Shown here one piece after another: positions 62,137 to 64,000 of a stretch of 64,000 bases of DNA (positions within the stretch are counted from its first letter, which is position 1; each line of letters opens with the position of its first letter). The stretch is taken from NCBI RefSeq assembly GCF_015594625.1, contig NZ_JADNRQ010000003.1, positions 186,001 to 250,000 of the forward strand. The letters run 5' to 3'. The notes under the pieces were generated by a model. The model was not told the origin of the DNA, ran no database searches, and saw only the letters and a program-made list of their open reading frames with translations. The stretch comes from Desulfallas sp. Bu1-1. GTDB lineage: Bacteria; Bacillota; Desulfotomaculia; Desulfotomaculales; Desulfallaceae. Made by a program: the position numbers and the translations under genes.

Positions 62137-63360
62137 TCATTGCGGTTCGGAAAGCCTGTTGGTGGTCAGACCGGTACGCCGGATCCGGCCCTCGACCGCA
62201 ATATTGACCTGGGCGCCGGCAAATACCTCGTTCCAGCGGTTTTGCATTGACGCCCACTCCCGTTTATATTTCCTGTGGAATGCCTCCCCAAAGCCGAATA
62301 TGTCCACCCCGTATTCCAGCTGGGCCTTGTTTAAAGCCCCCCTGGCTATGTTTTCGATCTCCCTGGACATTGCTTTTTCAATGGCCTTATAAATGACCGG
62401 GTTGGTTAATTTTTCTTTTGATTGTTGCTCCCAGAGAGTGCCTTCCATTTTCATCCATACATCAAACCAGACGCTTTCACCGTCGAAAAAAGCTTCCACC
62501 CTGGTATTACCCCGGGTGATATTGATGGATATTTTTTTACCCGGTTCGACCGGAGAGGGAACGGTGACCACCCCTCTTTTTATTTCGTCTTTGAGCCAGA
62601 GCAGTCCTCTGGTTTCGCGCACGTTCAGCCAGCCCACCAGTTTATCATCTTTAAAAATTCCTGTGCCGGTAAGGGTGATTTCGGCATGGGTTCCAACAGG
62701 TGGTTGTTGTGCCCCTTTGTAGCCCTGGGGAATGTTTTCCACCATTCCCGGACCCTGCGGCCTGCCCGACGCGGTCAGTTCGACGCGGGGCAGCGCGGGG
62801 TTGGTGCCCTTACTGGCCAGCATCATGCTCAAGTCCTTCAACATTACCGGCTCACCCACTCTCATCCTGAGCATTGACCCGGCGGACTGGGCCGATGTGT
62901 TTTCCAACTGGGAATGGCTGTTTAACACGTCCTCGGCCTTCCCCCGGGCCACCATGACCCAGAGGGTTTCCCGGGCCGTGGGTGAGCGGGTGAAAAAATT
63001 GAATGCCTGCCGGATGCCCTCCCGGGCCAGTTCCTCACCGAAAACCAGGATCACGTTGTGACCCCAGTAAATGCTGCGGGAGACCCTTTTTTCCAGGTTC
63101 CGCTGGGCATCAAGCACCGTTTCCCCGTTCTCGGAAATTACCCAGGCATTGTTTTCCTGTGCCCCTGACGGCCTTTCCACCCCGCCGCCAAAGGCCCGGG
63201 GCCTGGCTAGCTGGACCGTCAACCGGATATCCCCGCCCGGGGCACGGTCAACTCCCGCTGCCATAACTATGGCCAACTGGCCCAGTTCTTTGCGGCCCCA
63301 ACACCCTCCCTGCAAAACAAGCAAAACCACCAGGACAAGACTGCAAATTTTTTTAATCAT
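62137..63360 (-). CDS. Ger(x)C-family spore germination lipoprotein
   Basis: C subunit of a GerA-type germinant receptor (407 residues). Lipoprotein signal with LQGGCW; family segments are GRKELGQLAIVMAAGVDRAP, GHNVILVFGEELAREGI and the C-terminal DIFGFGEAFHRKYKREW. Anchored to the spore inner membrane. The ATG start overlaps the stop of the upstream permease gene by four bases, so the two are coupled. Confidence 0.94.
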   Translation of the reverse strand: MIKKICSLVLVVLLVLQGGCWGRKELGQLAIVMAAGVDRAPGGDIRLTVQLARPRAFGGGVERPSGAQENNAWVISENGETVLDAQRNLEKRVSRSIYWGHNVILVFGEELAREGIRQAFNFFTRSPTARETLWVMVARGKAEDVLNSHSQLENTSAQSAGSMLRMRVGEPVMLKDLSMMLASKGTNPALPRVELTASGRPQGPGMVENIPQGYKGAQQPPVGTHAEITLTGTGIFKDDKLVGWLNVRETRGLLWLKDEIKRGVVTVPSPVEPGKKISINITRGNTRVEAFFDGESVWFDVWMKMEGTLWEQQSKEKLTNPVIYKAIEKAMSREIENIARGALNKAQLEYGVDIFGFGEAFHRKYKREWASMQNRWNEVFAGAQVNIAVEGRIRRTGLTTNRLSEPQ

Positions 63361-64000
63361 GGTTTATCTTTCCCCCGTCCCGTGAACAGCGCGATAACCA
63401 GCAGACCCAGTGGAATTGCGAACTCAAAGGTAAAGAGGGCGTAAAAAGGCCAGACATCGCCGATAAAATGAAATATCTCCAGGCTGTTATCCCCGGCCAT
63501 AATCGAAAGGGCCGCCAGGATTACCCCCACCGGCAATACCAGGGGCCGAAAATCACAGAGCTTCAGCCAGCGGGCGCTGCCCAGCACGATCACGTAATAG
63601 AAAAAAGCGATCTTAATATACCCTCCGGTGATCCAGACGGCCACAATAAACGGATCCATTCGTTCTATGACGTTGGCGATGTTGATTACCCTGGTTACAT
63701 TTAAAACCGGGTAAGCCATGGCGGCGATGCCGGGACCGAATACTGCCAGGCTGCCCACAACCAGAAAAGCAAAAATCAATCCCACCGCCACAACGGATAT
63801 CAAAGCTATGCGCCGTGCCTCTCCGGGCCGGACCAGGAAGGGGACAATCATGGCAAAGGTGCTGATTTCCCCGTACCAGGCCAACGGAGCCAGGGCGCCC
63901 TTGAAAATGTGCATGGCGCCGGATTCCCAAACCGGCAAAAGCCTTCGTAAATCCATCTCAGGCGTGGCCAGAACAAAAATTAACACGATTGAAAACAGGA
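63357..64000 (-). CDS. GerB-type spore germination permease (fragment)
   Basis: B subunit of a GerA-type receptor (amino-acid permease fold). The last 214 residues or so are in the window, with about six helices and the family segment VTRVINIANVIERMDPFIVAVW. The frame stays open to the window edge, so the gene begins beyond 64000. Upstream one would expect the A subunit. Confidence 0.92.
   Translation of the reverse strand, partial: LFSIVLIFVLATPEMDLRRLLPVWESGAMHIFKGALAPLAWYGEISTFAMIVPFLVRPGEARRIALISVVAVGLIFAFLVVGSLAVFGPGIAAMAYPVLNVTRVINIANVIERMDPFIVAVWITGGYIKIAFFYYVIVLGSARWLKLCDFRPLVLPVGVILAALSIMAGDNSLEIFHFIGDVWPFYALFTFEFAIPLGLLVIALFTGRGKDKP

Overview
The window is a piece of chromosome from an endospore-forming, Gram-positive anaerobe, most likely a Desulfotomaculum/Pelotomaculum-type clostridium (Peptococcaceae). 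This rests on gene order and content: the order rpsO-pnp-ylxY-dacF-mlpA-dut-ymxH-dapB-dpaAB-asd-dapG-dapA-rnjB-tepA is a Firmicutes sporulation and lysine layout. Alpha/beta SASP, its protease Gpr, YlbJ, dipicolinate synthase and Ger-type receptor genes show that it makes spores. An ADP-forming acyl-CoA synthetase and an OpuA betaine importer fit an anaerobe of this kind. The genus is an inference; there is no rRNA gene to confirm it.

Layout. 1-4.1 kb: the tail of an amino-acid ABC ATPase, an unknown membrane protein and a leftward opuAA-AB-AC operon. 4.5-9.7 kb: an FMN-riboswitch-controlled riboflavin operon (ribD, ribE, ribBA, ribH) followed by a nicotinate phosphoribosyltransferase-like gene. 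9.8-15.8 kb: rpmB, recG, a SASP gene facing gpr, then rsmD-coaD and a coiled-coil protein. 15.9-20.5 kb, leftward: ylbJ, an ADP-forming acyl-CoA synthetase and a BioD-like/DRTGG protein. 20.6-32.4 kb: the rimP-nusA-rnpM-ylxQ-infB-rbfA-nrnA-truB-ribF translation/RNA operon, a small toxin-like pair, rpsO and pnp. 32.4-47.6 kb: spore envelope, cell wall and lysine/dipicolinate genes and RNase J.

At 48.2 kb the tepA gene is cut just after its nucleophile motif and an accessory region of about 12 kb begins. It holds a small nucleotide-kinase-like ATPase, a PIN-domain toxin-antitoxin pair, a secreted stalk-domain protein, a damaged M23 peptidase, a pilin-like membrane protein, an IS200/IS605 element with TnpA, TnpB and a probable omega RNA, a DIP1984-family protein, a ParB-like gene with a perfect A AAA AAG slippery heptamer at a frame break, and a truncated DruA-like (DUF4338) gene. 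This is what a decaying integrative conjugative element looks like. It ends close to a 28-base tRNA 3' fragment (59988-60015) that resembles an attachment-site remnant. Beyond that, chromosomal-type genes resume: a PhoB-like regulator, an FMN reductase and a leftward ger operon cut by the window edge.

Two families of intergenic repeats deserve attention. The first has three copies (about 4.2, 12.3 and 37.4 kb) with conserved short stems around a variable hairpin. The second has two copies (33.2 and 38.4 kb) that look like orphan right ends of IS200/IS605 elements. Three frame breaks inside the accessory region all sit on homopolymer runs, so recoding, decay and base-calling error must be told apart before they are interpreted.
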